From JAPHTQ01 sp050288165 (lineage in GTDB: Bacteria > Pseudomonadota > Gammaproteobacteria > Thiohalomonadales > Thiohalomonadaceae): a stretch of DNA of 64,000 nucleotides. Positions within the stretch are counted from its first letter, which is position 1, and each line of letters opens with the position of its first letter. Made by a program: the position numbers and the translations under genes. Positions 1-7,635 of this stretch are shown here, piece by piece. Location: NCBI GenBank assembly GCA_050288165.1, contig JBNKDG010000005.1, positions 186,001-250,000 on the forward strand, given 5' to 3'. The notes below the pieces were generated by a model, which was given only the letters and a program-made list of their open reading frames with translations, was not told the DNA's origin and ran no database searches.

Positions 1-95
1 AACTGACTGAAATTACTTAATAATGTTTCGTCCGGCTCTTTCTCTCGATTCAGCCAGCCGATCAGCTTCCTCTGTATCCACCTGGTTATGCCCAT
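1..95 (-). CDS. 5' end of an unidentified gene, cut by the window edge
   Basis: On the minus strand an ATG at 93-95 is preceded by a strong purine-rich ribosome site (GGGAGGAGG, about 4 bases upstream) and opens a frame that stays open to base 1. The visible residues begin MGITRWIQRKLIGW and are basic and amphipathic, followed by an acidic stretch. About 31 residues are visible, too few to name a family. The gene lies downstream of the sensor kinase on the same strand, so it may share its transcript. The start is well supported by the ribosome site; the function is unknown. Confidence 0.5.
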   Translation of the reverse strand, partial: MGITRWIQRKLIGWLNREKEPDETLLSNFSQ

Positions 96-228
96 CGCCT
101 CCTCCCAGTCCGGGAGCGCTACATATCCAAGCATAGCGCTTGGTTATTATGAGTATAAATATAGCCGGAGGTTTCAGCGCAAAAGGGGGAAAGGGAGAAA
201 AAAGTCTGCGAAAGCGGAAAAGTCGCTG

Positions 229-2169
229 TCAGGCGGGGCGTTTGCCTTTAACTATATTCTCGGCATAACCGCCCATATAGGCCTTGGTCAGGGTCTTGAG
301 CAGCGAGCTTTCTGAGATCGGTTTGATCAGAAAATCAGCAAACCCGGCATCGAGAATCGCCTGACGTTGTTCGGGGAAGGCGTGCGCAGTTACGGCGATC
401 AGTACCGGCAGTGGGATCTTTTCTTCCTGTAGATGCAGCACCACTTCGATGCCACTGATCTCCGGCATCTGGATGTCCATCAGCACCACATCGAATCCGC
501 CTTCGCGGATACGCGCCATCGCATCATGACCGTTATCCACTTCTTCAAACGGGATCTCCGACTTCTTGAGAAAGGCGCCGAGCACCATCCGGTTAACGTC
601 ATTGTCGTCCACCACCAGCACCCGCAGTTCGGCATATTGCTCGGGGGTTAATGTCGATTGAAGAGTGCTTTCCTGGGCCTTAGGCACCTCGATGGTACGC
701 ACAAACGGGATCTCGACACAGAAGCATGAACCCTCACCAACGACGCTCTCCACTTTGATAACGCCATCCATCTTCTGCACCAGGCTCTTGACGATCGCCA
801 GACCGAGACCCACCCCTTCATTGTGGCGTGTCTCAAATCCTTCGACGCGGGTGAAGTTTTCGAATATGGAGTTCAGTGCCTCTTCTGCAATGCCGACGCC
901 GGTGTCGCGGACCTCAAAACGCACCACCACCTGATCGTCGTGTTCACCCTGACGGCTAACGCTAAGGGTGATACCACCACTCTTGGTGTATTTCACGGCG
1001 TTGGATATCAGGTTACTGATAATCTGCCGCAGACGATTGGCATCGCCGTAGAAGCCATCTTCAACTTCGTCCGCGATACTGAACTCCAGCGAAAGATCCT
1101 TGCGCTGCGCCATCGGTCGCAGAATATTCACCACATCCTCGATCTCATTGCGCAGAGAGAACGGCGCATCATAAAACGTGATATGCCCCGCTTCGATGGC
1201 GGTGATATCGAGAATGTCGTTAACGATGCGCAGTAGTGACTGAGCAGAACGACCGATCTGGTTGGCAAAACGTTTCGGCTTCTCGTCCAGATGTTCACTA
1301 TTCAGCAAATCTGAAAAACCGATGATGCCGTTCAACGGCGTACGCAATTCGTGGCTGACGTTGGCAAGGAACTGGTTCTTCGCCTCGCTGGCGCGCTCGG
1401 AGCGCTCCTTGGCATCGACCAGTTCACTCTCGATTTTTTTCCGATGTTCGATCTCACGGGTCAACACCTTGTTAGTCTCTTCCACTTCAATGTGCGACTG
1501 GGTCAACTGCCCGACCAGCTTTTCGTTATCCAGCCACAACAGGAAGTTGTTGGTGATGGTGGCGCTGTAATTCTTGGCCACTGACAGAAGAAAGAAGAAA
1601 AAGATGATGTTCAGCACCAACATGCCGATGGCAATGTCGGTCGTCTCCAGCGCCAGCACCACCATTGTCGGCAGCAGCAGGGTCACCACCGCAATGAAGT
1701 AGATCTTATATATCACGCCGCGTGTGACGATCGCGCCAGCACTCATACCTGCCAGCATGAACAAGGAGAGTATCTGGTAAAGATTGTTGTCCACCATGAA
1801 GCCCATGGGGCCGATAAGCCCCAGCGGGATGTCATGGATAACTACCGTCCAGGCATAAACCTTTATCCAGAACTCGGCGGTCTTTTCGCTGGCATGGCGG
1901 TTAAACAGATAGATAACGTAGAGAAAACCCGTGGTAATCAGGGAGGTCAGAATGATCCACGACCAGAGAAGCGTCGGTGAAAGCAGGCCCCAGAAGACAT
2001 AGCCAACGACCGCCACCAGCGCATAGGTGCTGGTGCCGACCCGTGGGGCCAACTTGTAAATCTGTTTGGCTAACTCAAAATTCAGCTTGCGATTCATGTC
2101 GGGCGTGATGCTGCCTGGTCGCCGATGGCGGCTTGTTTGTTTAATCGTAAGTTTCTGGATGCCGTCCAT
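229..2169 (-). CDS. Membrane hybrid sensor histidine kinase with C-terminal receiver domain
   Basis: Inner-membrane hybrid kinase of 646 residues. The N-terminal third (about 45-205) holds five to six hydrophobic segments and no recognisable periplasmic sensor domain. A coiled linker (about 210-265) leads to the dimerisation/phosphoacceptor box SHELRTPLNG with His273. The HATPase domain follows, with N390 in the N-box, DTGVGI and GVGLGLAIV (about 380-490). The receiver domain (about 515-635) has DD at 521-522 and the phospho-Asp565 in LMDIQMP. No HPt domain or partner regulator is adjacent. The ligand is unknown. An alternative start at Met25 would remove a basic leader; neither start has a clear ribosome site. 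Confidence 0.85.
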   Translation of the reverse strand: MDGIQKLTIKQTSRHRRPGSITPDMNRKLNFELAKQIYKLAPRVGTSTYALVAVVGYVFWGLLSPTLLWSWIILTSLITTGFLYVIYLFNRHASEKTAEFWIKVYAWTVVIHDIPLGLIGPMGFMVDNNLYQILSLFMLAGMSAGAIVTRGVIYKIYFIAVVTLLLPTMVVLALETTDIAIGMLVLNIIFFFFLLSVAKNYSATITNNFLLWLDNEKLVGQLTQSHIEVEETNKVLTREIEHRKKIESELVDAKERSERASEAKNQFLANVSHELRTPLNGIIGFSDLLNSEHLDEKPKRFANQIGRSAQSLLRIVNDILDITAIEAGHITFYDAPFSLRNEIEDVVNILRPMAQRKDLSLEFSIADEVEDGFYGDANRLRQIISNLISNAVKYTKSGGITLSVSRQGEHDDQVVVRFEVRDTGVGIAEEALNSIFENFTRVEGFETRHNEGVGLGLAIVKSLVQKMDGVIKVESVVGEGSCFCVEIPFVRTIEVPKAQESTLQSTLTPEQYAELRVLVVDDNDVNRMVLGAFLKKSEIPFEEVDNGHDAMARIREGGFDVVLMDIQMPEISGIEVVLHLQEEKIPLPVLIAVTAHAFPEQRQAILDAGFADFLIKPISESSLLKTLTKAYMGGYAENIVKGKRPA

Positions 2170-2208
2170 GTGAAGTGCCCGTATTCCCGTACTCAGTCCA
2201 AGCAGAAC

Positions 2209-3315
2209 TCAGACCGCACTACCTTTCTGTTTTATGTAATCCAGCATCGCCGGGAAAATATCCCTGTGGCACTGCTTACCCATAAACATATCCTGATGGC
2301 CGTACTTTTCAAAGACCCTTAAACCATGTCGCCGAACACCGTGGGCCACCATCCGCTCGTAGCAATGAATATTGGAATCGGCAAAGACCCGATTATTGCT
2401 GCCGGTGACAAACAAAATCGGTGTTTCGATATTCAATCCCGCCTCGAAATAGTCGTCCGGCAGAGCCGCATACGCGGCACCATCACGACGGGTCTTCACC
2501 GCACGATGCCCGGAACTGACCATCGTGCGCACATTACGGTGATAGTTCAGCCCGGTCCCGCCGAACAGATCGGCCAGACGATGGTGGGTCGCATCGTCGA
2601 TATTGCCATGCTCAAACAGTGCCGGATATCCACTGCCCCACATCAGACTCAACATGTGGCAGGACGGCTCCTTACACTCGCGGTGGAACAGGCTGATCCC
2701 TTTGGAGAGCAGCTTACCAAGCGTCAACCGCGGCTCCGTGGGCCAGCCCGGTGAAACATAGGGTATGTTCAGGATGCGTTCGAGAATGAAGGGGAAGACC
2801 GTGATCTTGAAGCGCGACCAGCCGGGTATGTAGGGGGTGAGTGAGATGCTGTTGGCAATGCAGCTGGTGATCCCCTTCACCGTCCCCGCCGCCAGAGCCA
2901 TAGTAAAGGTTAAGGACCCGACGCAGTGGGCGATGACATGCAGCCGTTTTCCCTCACCGATCGCCTTGCGTATTTCCGCTATCGCCGCAGGATGATCGTA
3001 GAGGGCGACGTCATCCATGCTGTAGTCGTTGGGATAGAGGTTGTAGTTGAAGTGGTTGCTCATGCGATAGTCGAGACACCACACATCGGTCAGGCCGTTA
3101 TCCAGCAGATAACTCACCAGATTGTAGTGTTCCGGCATGATGAACATGTCGCTGGAACTGGTCAGACCGTGGATCAGCAGTACCACATCATCGCAGTCAC
3201 CACGCTGAAAGCGCTCCAGACTCAGACCCAGACCGTCGGCGGTAGAAAATGGATGGGTGGTCTTCTCTGCGTTCTTCACCCCATCCAGCGTATACAGCGG
3301 TATCTGGTGTTCCAT
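2209..3315 (-). CDS. Alpha/beta hydrolase with cysteine nucleophile
   Basis: A 368-residue cytoplasmic alpha/beta-fold hydrolase with no signal peptide. The oxyanion strand is LLIHGLTSSSD (about 46-56). The nucleophile elbow reads AHCVGS, so Cys131 stands where Ser is usual, as in PHA synthases and dienelactone hydrolases. A C-terminal strand FVTG and the motif YGHQD (about 342) supply the likely catalytic His. The protein resembles hydrolase domains found beside GMC oxidoreductases or within PHA-synthase-like families, but it is shorter than PhaC and I cannot assign a substrate. The start is supported by a ribosome site AAGGGGG about 4 bases upstream. It is read in the same direction as the sensor kinase, with a 39-base gap. 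Confidence 0.75.
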   Translation of the reverse strand: MEHQIPLYTLDGVKNAEKTTHPFSTADGLGLSLERFQRGDCDDVVLLIHGLTSSSDMFIMPEHYNLVSYLLDNGLTDVWCLDYRMSNHFNYNLYPNDYSMDDVALYDHPAAIAEIRKAIGEGKRLHVIAHCVGSLTFTMALAAGTVKGITSCIANSISLTPYIPGWSRFKITVFPFILERILNIPYVSPGWPTEPRLTLGKLLSKGISLFHRECKEPSCHMLSLMWGSGYPALFEHGNIDDATHHRLADLFGGTGLNYHRNVRTMVSSGHRAVKTRRDGAAYAALPDDYFEAGLNIETPILFVTGSNNRVFADSNIHCYERMVAHGVRRHGLRVFEKYGHQDMFMGKQCHRDIFPAMLDYIKQKGSAV

Positions 3316-3433
3316 CTTGCCCCCTTCCCTGATTGTGATTTATTTCCTTATATCGCCTGACTCTAACCCGATTGGCGCTGCATTGCACCATTGCCCTGCC
3401 TCAGGTCGGTGGAGATCGCGGATATTTTTTGGG

Positions 3434-3469
3434 GACAAAAAAATACAGCCAACAAAGTTGGCTGTATTT
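3434..3469 (-). terminator. Rho-independent terminator after the microprotein gene
   Basis: A 13-bp perfect stem (arms 3441-3453 and 3457-3469, loop of three bases) is followed on the minus strand by a run of seven T. It lies 57 bases past the stop of the 26-codon gene at 3526-3606, so that gene has its own transcript end. Confidence 0.85.
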
Positions 3470-3525
3470 GCGAACTCAGAATGGGGGGGAGTATGTCTTA
3501 ACTATCCACCCTGAGGAGTCGCTGC

Positions 3526-3606
3526 TTAGTGATCGAAAATGAACGCAGAGAAAAGGAAGAAGAACACTGCGCCAAAGATCAGCGGGGCAATAATTGATTC
3601 AAGCAT
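3526..3606 (-). CDS. 26-residue single-pass membrane microprotein
   Basis: A very short gene whose reality is supported by context. There is a consensus ribosome site AAAGGAG 7 bases before the ATG (3604-3606). A strong intrinsic terminator lies just downstream (3434-3469), and a perfect FNR box lies about 107 bases upstream. The product starts MLESIIAPLIFG, continues with a Phe-rich hydrophobic helix (residues 5-24) and ends in Asp-His. That shape, one transmembrane helix with a short polar tail, is typical of accessory subunits of respiratory oxidases (CydX-like, cbb3-associated), but I do not recognise the family. Its function is therefore open. It is transcribed alone. Confidence 0.7.
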   Translation of the reverse strand: MLESIIAPLIFGAVFFFLFSAFIFDH

Positions 3607-3712
3607 TGCAATACTCCTTTACGGATTTCGTATACAACATTTATGAGCTCAATTACCCGGAGAAAAGCCTTCCGGGCACCGCATATTCAAGTCGCTGATC
3701 GCCTGGTACACA

Positions 3713-3726
3713 TTGATGTTGATCAA
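3713..3726. promoter_or_regulatory. FNR/ANR box (perfect consensus)
   Basis: TTGATgttgATCAA matches the FNR consensus TTGAT-N4-ATCAA at all ten conserved positions. On the minus strand, a class II start 41.5 bases from its centre would fall near 3678, with TTGAAT at 3685-3690 as the -10. That places it properly for the microprotein gene starting at 3606. Oxygen-dependent control is inferred. Confidence 0.75.
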
Positions 3727-3773
3727 AAAATTCCCATTTCTGCTCAGAGATTTAACTGCTTTTTTACATATGT

Positions 3774-3787
3774 CTGATCTGGATCAA
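3774..3787. promoter_or_regulatory. Second FNR-like box
   Basis: CTGATctggATCAA matches nine of ten consensus positions. Its centre is 61 bp from the first box, roughly six helical turns, so two FNR dimers could sit on the same face of the DNA. It lies in the divergent region between the microprotein (minus) and the gene at 3901 (plus) and could serve either. Confidence 0.55.
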
Positions 3788-3900
3788 CCCGCTATCTGAC
3801 CATTGTCAAAAGACCATCTCAGGATCATCAACAAAGCTTATGGCAAAGCCCCACTCATAAACGCTAGGGTTATGGCCTTTCAAACTATTGGCCCAATCCC

Positions 3901-4188
3901 ATGCCCGAACAGAACATCACCACCTGGCGCAATTTCCTCACCTACAGCGGCGTCAAACTGCCGCTCAAGTTGACCAGCGAATTGCAGGAAGGTGAAACAG
4001 AGAACCGCAACACCTGGTTCCGCGCCGGTTACGACGCGGAGGGCAAGATGCTGCTATGTCAGAAGATGGTCTATGGCGAGGTAGAGATGGAACACCGCTA
4101 CAACTACTACCCCAGCGGTGCGCTACAGAGCGCGGAGATCACAATGGTGGGTGAGACCAACCGGATCGATTTTGCCGATACGGAATAG
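3901..4188 (+). CDS. Small conserved protein, resembling DUF6156
   Basis: A 95-residue soluble protein with the segments FLTYSGVKLPLKL (about 12-25), RNTWFRAGYD (about 36-46) and YGEVEMEHRYNYYPSGALQSAEI (about 58-80, here cited as landmarks). This pattern of a short beta-rich repeat resembles what I recall of the DUF6156 family, whose role is unknown. No good ribosome site precedes the ATG, so the start is less certain than the frame. The stop TAG sits inside the left 5-bp duplication of a MITE-like element, so the last codons may have been altered by that insertion. It is divergent from the FNR-box microprotein gene. Confidence 0.6.
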   Translation: MPEQNITTWRNFLTYSGVKLPLKLTSELQEGETENRNTWFRAGYDAEGKMLLCQKMVYGEVEMEHRYNYYPSGALQSAEITMVGETNRIDFADTE

Positions 4189-4190
4189 GC

Positions 4191-4358
4191 AAGAAGCTAT
4201 CTCAAAATTAGGGCTCGTGCCCGGAGACAAGGTGCCCCGAAGGTAATGCCCTTGGGTGCGCGAAGCCTGCGAGGAGCACAGTTTACCGATAGTAAATGAG
4301 CACCGCAGCAGGCTTTGCAACGCAGGATCGGGGTGCGAGAACACAATGAGATAACTTC
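4191..4358. mobile_element. 168-bp MITE-like element
   Basis: Non-coding element with terminal inverted repeats GAAGCTATCTCA (4193-4204) and TGAGATAACTTC (4347-4358), matching at 11 of 12 positions. It is flanked on both sides by the 5-bp direct repeat TAGGC (4186-4190, 4359-4363), as expected of a target-site duplication. The interior can fold into a long imperfect hairpin centred near 4290 (arms around AGCCTGC...GCAGGCT and TTTAC...GTAAA). It carries no open frame. The parent transposase is not in the window. Confidence 0.55.
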
Positions 4359-4540
4359 TAGGCGCCGTCTTTTTTCTGCATGATCAGGTAAACACCCAGC
4401 CCCACCATGCCTACCCACACCACCATGGCGGTCACACCCAACGACTCCCAGGCGCTGCCAAAGAAGAGCAGAAACACCATCGCCACGCCGAGGATGGCGT
4501 TACCGAGCCAGAAGGTACTTGAGAACTGTTCGTCGGACAT
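4358..4540 (-). CDS. Small two-helix membrane protein
   Basis: A 60-residue protein with two hydrophobic segments (about 10-28 and 34-53), each followed by charged residues, so probably a hairpin in the inner membrane. I do not recognise the family. Its TAG stop is formed at the junction with the MITE-like element: the TA comes from the flanking repeat and the AG from the element end. The original C-terminus may therefore have been longer. It converges on the 95-residue gene at 3901-4188. Confidence 0.55.
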   Translation of the reverse strand: MSDEQFSSTFWLGNAILGVAMVFLLFFGSAWESLGVTAMVVWVGMVGLGVYLIMQKKDGA

Positions 4541-4572
4541 GATTCACACTCACTAATTAAAAACTGCTCAAA

Positions 4573-5001
4573 TTATTCAGATGACAACAGCCGCACCGTC
4601 GTCGCCGCCGTCTCACCATCGATCAGAAACTCCAGCTCACAATACTCCTGCTGAAGATCCGGCGGGGTCTGGTCATCGGCGCAGTTACAGCCGGCGATGA
4701 TCCCGCTGTAAAAGATCCCGGCCCGCACCCGTAGCTCCTGTTCGCGCCACTCAGCGTTCAGGATAACCACCTTGAACGGCTCATCCGCCACCGCCGAGCT
4801 GTGCGCCAGCCCCGCCTGCAGCGGCAATACCGACGCCGGAAGCTGTGCCACCTCCCGCTGGAAGGTGCGTTCAAAGGCCTCCGAGCCCCAATCTGCCAGG
4901 GATTGCGAAAGAAGAATCACCGCCGCGTGTCCATGGTTGTGTGACAGGCCTGCCATGTTAGCAAATTGCCCCGCTACGTCGCAGCCATCTTTGAAAAACA
5001 T
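4573..5001 (-). CDS. Hypothetical protein
   Basis: A 142-residue acidic protein with no signal peptide or membrane helix and four cysteines in the C-terminal half, including an adjacent Cys-Asn-Cys (about 102-104). I do not recognise a domain. Met16 is an alternative start and gives a more typical N-terminus (MAGLSHNHGHAAV). It is read in the same direction as the 60-residue membrane protein, 32 bases upstream of it, and the two may be co-transcribed. It is divergent from the gene at 5052. Confidence 0.5.
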   Translation of the reverse strand: MFFKDGCDVAGQFANMAGLSHNHGHAAVILLSQSLADWGSEAFERTFQREVAQLPASVLPLQAGLAHSSAVADEPFKVVILNAEWREQELRVRAGIFYSGIIAGCNCADDQTPPDLQQEYCELEFLIDGETAATTVRLLSSE

Positions 5002-5051
5002 GGTCTACGCTTGGAGGAGCGTTCGGCACAACAAATAAGAGGGAGCGAACC

Positions 5052-5513
5052 ATGGCCAACATCACCGACGAAAACAGCTTCAAACAGGCGCTGACCGCGC
5101 TGCCACTGGCAAAACAACGCCAACTGGGCGCCCTGTTCATCCGCCGTGTGCTCGACCTCGCCCCGGACACCCGCCTCAACGCCGCCCTCGCTTGCGCCTC
5201 CAGCAGCGCCCCCTCCGAGACCGAACTCCTCGACGCCTACCGCAGCGCCAAGAGCATCGCGGTGGAGACCTACGCCGCCTGTGGTCAGGAAGCCGACTGG
5301 CACACCATGGCCGCCCACCACGTCGCCTGCGGCATCAGCGCCATCGTCTCGCCAACCTCAGCGATTGTGGAAGGCGTCGATATCCCCGCCTACAGCGCCG
5401 CCACTAGCGCACGCATGGCGCTGCTGTCAAAGGATGTGGCGGAAGATAAAGAACACGTTACGACAGAGAATGAAGAGCAGTACAAAATCGTGGAAGAATT
5501 TCTGAGCAAATAG
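5052..5513 (+). CDS. Hypothetical alpha-helical protein
   Basis: A 153-residue soluble protein, Ala-rich and predicted mostly helical, ending in a charged, Glu-rich tail. A good ribosome site (AGAGGGAG, 7 bases before the ATG) supports the start. The central part is rich in small residues with the segment ALACASSSAP and a conserved-looking WHTMAAHH (about 82-89). The family is not recognised. It stands alone between a divergent gene and the REP/RAYT element. Confidence 0.55.
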   Translation: MANITDENSFKQALTALPLAKQRQLGALFIRRVLDLAPDTRLNAALACASSSAPSETELLDAYRSAKSIAVETYAACGQEADWHTMAAHHVACGISAIVSPTSAIVEGVDIPAYSAATSARMALLSKDVAEDKEHVTTENEEQYKIVEEFLSK

Positions 5514-5521
5514 TTCACTTA

Positions 5522-5552
5522 TGTAGGATGGGCAAAGCGCAGCGTGCCCATC
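5522..5552. repeat. REP palindrome, left of the RAYT gene
   Basis: A 31-bp sequence whose core GATGGGCA ... TGCCCATC is self-complementary. It abuts the RAYT stop codon. A copy with one base difference lies inverted at 6109-6139 on the other side of the gene. Confidence 0.85.
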
Positions 5553-6077
5553 TTATTCTCGCTCAAGTCCCAAAGTAGTTTGCGGTTCAGTTTCACCCCA
5601 ATCGTATGGATACCAACCCTTGCGGACAGCATGTAGAAATGAACTGTGTGGCCACATTGCTGGTGAGTCTACGTATCCATGTTTAACCGGGTTGTAGTGC
5701 ACATAATCCATGTGTCGTCGCCAGTCATCCTCGTTACGAATCGTATGCTCCCAAAAGCGACGTTGCCAAATACCCTTTTCCCGCTTATTTAATTGAGAAC
5801 ATGTCTTTTGTCTGGAATTAAATCCTGCCGAAAACTTCCTTTTAAGTAACATCCATCTTTGAGAGTAATTGTAATCACCATCTGGTAGGCGCCATATCGT
5901 GTGCAAGTGATCGGGCAGTACAACAACGGCATCAATTTCGAACGGATACTTGTCACGCACATAAGAAAAAGCGGCACGCAGCCGCTCAATATTGTCGATG
6001 AGAATAGGTTTGCGAGATTGGGTAACTACCGTGAAGAAATATGTACCGCCTGCACGGTAGTGTCGACGATATTCCAT
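5553..6077 (-). CDS. rayT: REP-associated tyrosine transposase (RAYT, Y1 family)
   Basis: A 174-residue single-strand DNA transposase of the Y1/HUH family that is thought to mobilise REP palindromes. The HUH metal site is PDHLH (His57 and His59). The catalytic-Tyr helix includes DYVHYNPVKHGYV (about 123-135). The Arg-rich start YRRHYRAGGTYFFTVVT is typical of the family. Length and motifs are intact, so the enzyme may be active. Inverted REP copies flank it within 45 bases on both sides, the usual RAYT arrangement. It lies between a hypothetical gene and argH and has no functional link to either. Confidence 0.92.
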   Translation of the reverse strand: MEYRRHYRAGGTYFFTVVTQSRKPILIDNIERLRAAFSYVRDKYPFEIDAVVVLPDHLHTIWRLPDGDYNYSQRWMLLKRKFSAGFNSRQKTCSQLNKREKGIWQRRFWEHTIRNEDDWRRHMDYVHYNPVKHGYVDSPAMWPHSSFLHAVRKGWYPYDWGETEPQTTLGLERE

Positions 6078-6108
6078 ATCGAATAACCACGTCCTGTGGA
6101 TCGGAAAT

Positions 6109-6139
6109 GATGGGCACGCTACGCTTTGCCCATCCTACA
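6109..6139. repeat. REP palindrome, right of the RAYT gene
   Basis: Inverted copy of the 31-bp REP at 5522-5552 with one base changed. It lies 3 bases before the argH stop codon, so its hairpin could also act at the end of the argH message. Confidence 0.85.
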
Positions 6140-6142
6140 TTG

Positions 6143-7534
6143 TTACAATATTTCCTTTGCTTTCTTCGCAGCGGCTGTCACCCGCACCGGCGCGGTACCA
6201 CCGATGTGATTTCTCGCGGCCACCGATCCTTCCAGCGTTAAATAGCTGAACACATCCTCCTTGATCGCCTTGGAGAACTGTTGCAGCTCTTCCAGTTTCA
6301 TCTCGGAGAGATCGCGTTTGGTGGTGACGCCGAGGGCGACGGCCTTGCCGACGATTTCGTGGGCATCACGGAACGCTACACCATTGCGTACCAGATAGTC
6401 GGCCAGATCGGTGGCGGTGGAAAAACCGCGTAGCGCCGCTTCGCGCATGTTCTCCGGTTTCAGTTTGATCTGCGCCATCATGTCGGCGTAAACCCTGAGG
6501 CACCCTTTCACCGTGTCGATGGCATCGAACAGCGGTTCCTTGTCTTCCTGGTTGTCCTTGTTATAGGCGAGCGGCTGACCCTTCATGATCATCAGCATGG
6601 AGGCGAGCGAACCGAAAACGCGGCCAGTTTTGCCGCGCACCAGTTCCGGCACGTCGGGGTTTTTCTTTTGCGGCATGATCGAAGAGCCGGTGCAGAAGGC
6701 GTCACCGAGATCGACCCAGTCGAACTGGCTGGAGCTCCAGAGGATCAGCTCTTCGCTGAAGCGCGACATGTGCATCAACAGCAGCGACGACCAGCTAAGA
6801 AATTCGATAACGAAATCGCGATCGGAAACACCGTCGAGGGAGTTGCGGCCAACCATGTCGAAGCCGAGTTCCTTGGCGGTGAATTCACGATCGATCGGAT
6901 AGGTAGTCCCGGCCAGCGCGGCAGAACCGAGTGGCATGATGTTGACCCGCTTGCGGCAATCGAGCAGACGCTCGCTGTCGCGCTGCAACATTTCGTTCCA
7001 CGCCAGCATGTGGTGGCCGAAGGTGATCGGCTGCGCGGTCTGCAGGTGGGTGAAGCCGGGCATGATGGTCTCCGCCTCGCGCTCGGCCAGATCGATCAAG
7101 GCGCTTTGCAGCCGTTTCAGTTGCGGCGTGATCGCGCCGTCGATCTCGTCGCGCAGGTAGAGGCGCACGTCGGTGGCGACCTGGTCGTTACGCGAACGGC
7201 CGGTGTGCAGCTTTTTGCCCGCCTCGCCGATCATGTCGGTGAGGCGCTTTTCGATGTTCATGTGCACATCTTCGAGGGCGATAGACCAGGGGAAGTCACC
7301 GGCCTCGATCTCTGCCTCGATCTTGGTCAGGCCGCGGATGATGTCGTCACGCTCCTGTTCGGTCAGCACGCCGACCTTGGTCAGCATCCGCGCATGGGCG
7401 ATAGAGCCGCGGATATCCTGGCTGTACATGCGCTGGTCGAAACCGACCGAGGCGCCGAAGGCCTCGACGAAGGCGTCGGTGGGCTCGCTGAAGCGGCCGG
7501 TCCACGGTTTTTCGACGGTTTTGTTTTCGCTCAT
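6143..7534 (-). CDS. argH: Argininosuccinate lyase
   Basis: The last enzyme of arginine synthesis, splitting argininosuccinate into arginine and fumarate in the cytosol. The 463-residue length is normal. The fumarase/aspartase-superfamily signature SSIMPQKKNPD (about 284-294) with the catalytic Ser loop is intact, as are TGRSRNDQVATD (about 111-122) and GFTHLQTAQPITFGHH (about 156-171). It is divergent from algZ with about 100 bases between them, the same neighbourhood as in Pseudomonas (argH-algZ-algR-hemC). Confidence 0.97.
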   Translation of the reverse strand: MSENKTVEKPWTGRFSEPTDAFVEAFGASVGFDQRMYSQDIRGSIAHARMLTKVGVLTEQERDDIIRGLTKIEAEIEAGDFPWSIALEDVHMNIEKRLTDMIGEAGKKLHTGRSRNDQVATDVRLYLRDEIDGAITPQLKRLQSALIDLAEREAETIMPGFTHLQTAQPITFGHHMLAWNEMLQRDSERLLDCRKRVNIMPLGSAALAGTTYPIDREFTAKELGFDMVGRNSLDGVSDRDFVIEFLSWSSLLLMHMSRFSEELILWSSSQFDWVDLGDAFCTGSSIMPQKKNPDVPELVRGKTGRVFGSLASMLMIMKGQPLAYNKDNQEDKEPLFDAIDTVKGCLRVYADMMAQIKLKPENMREAALRGFSTATDLADYLVRNGVAFRDAHEIVGKAVALGVTTKRDLSEMKLEELQQFSKAIKEDVFSYLTLEGSVAARNHIGGTAPVRVTAAAKKAKEIL

Positions 7535-7635
7535 GGCTGATCCATCTGGCTGATTCGGGTGGAATTCGGCGCAGTATAGCCGATTCGTCGCTCCGGTCGC
7601 GACGGCGCTCTCGTCGCCAACGGCCGATTGCGGCT

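Noticed and set aside
126..142. Small palindrome CCAAGC...GCTTGG
   Set aside because: A 6-bp stem without T-run or partner; likely chance.
6668..7540. 290-codon plus-strand frame opposite argH
   Set aside because: Shadow of a fully conserved housekeeping gene with no ribosome site or family pattern.
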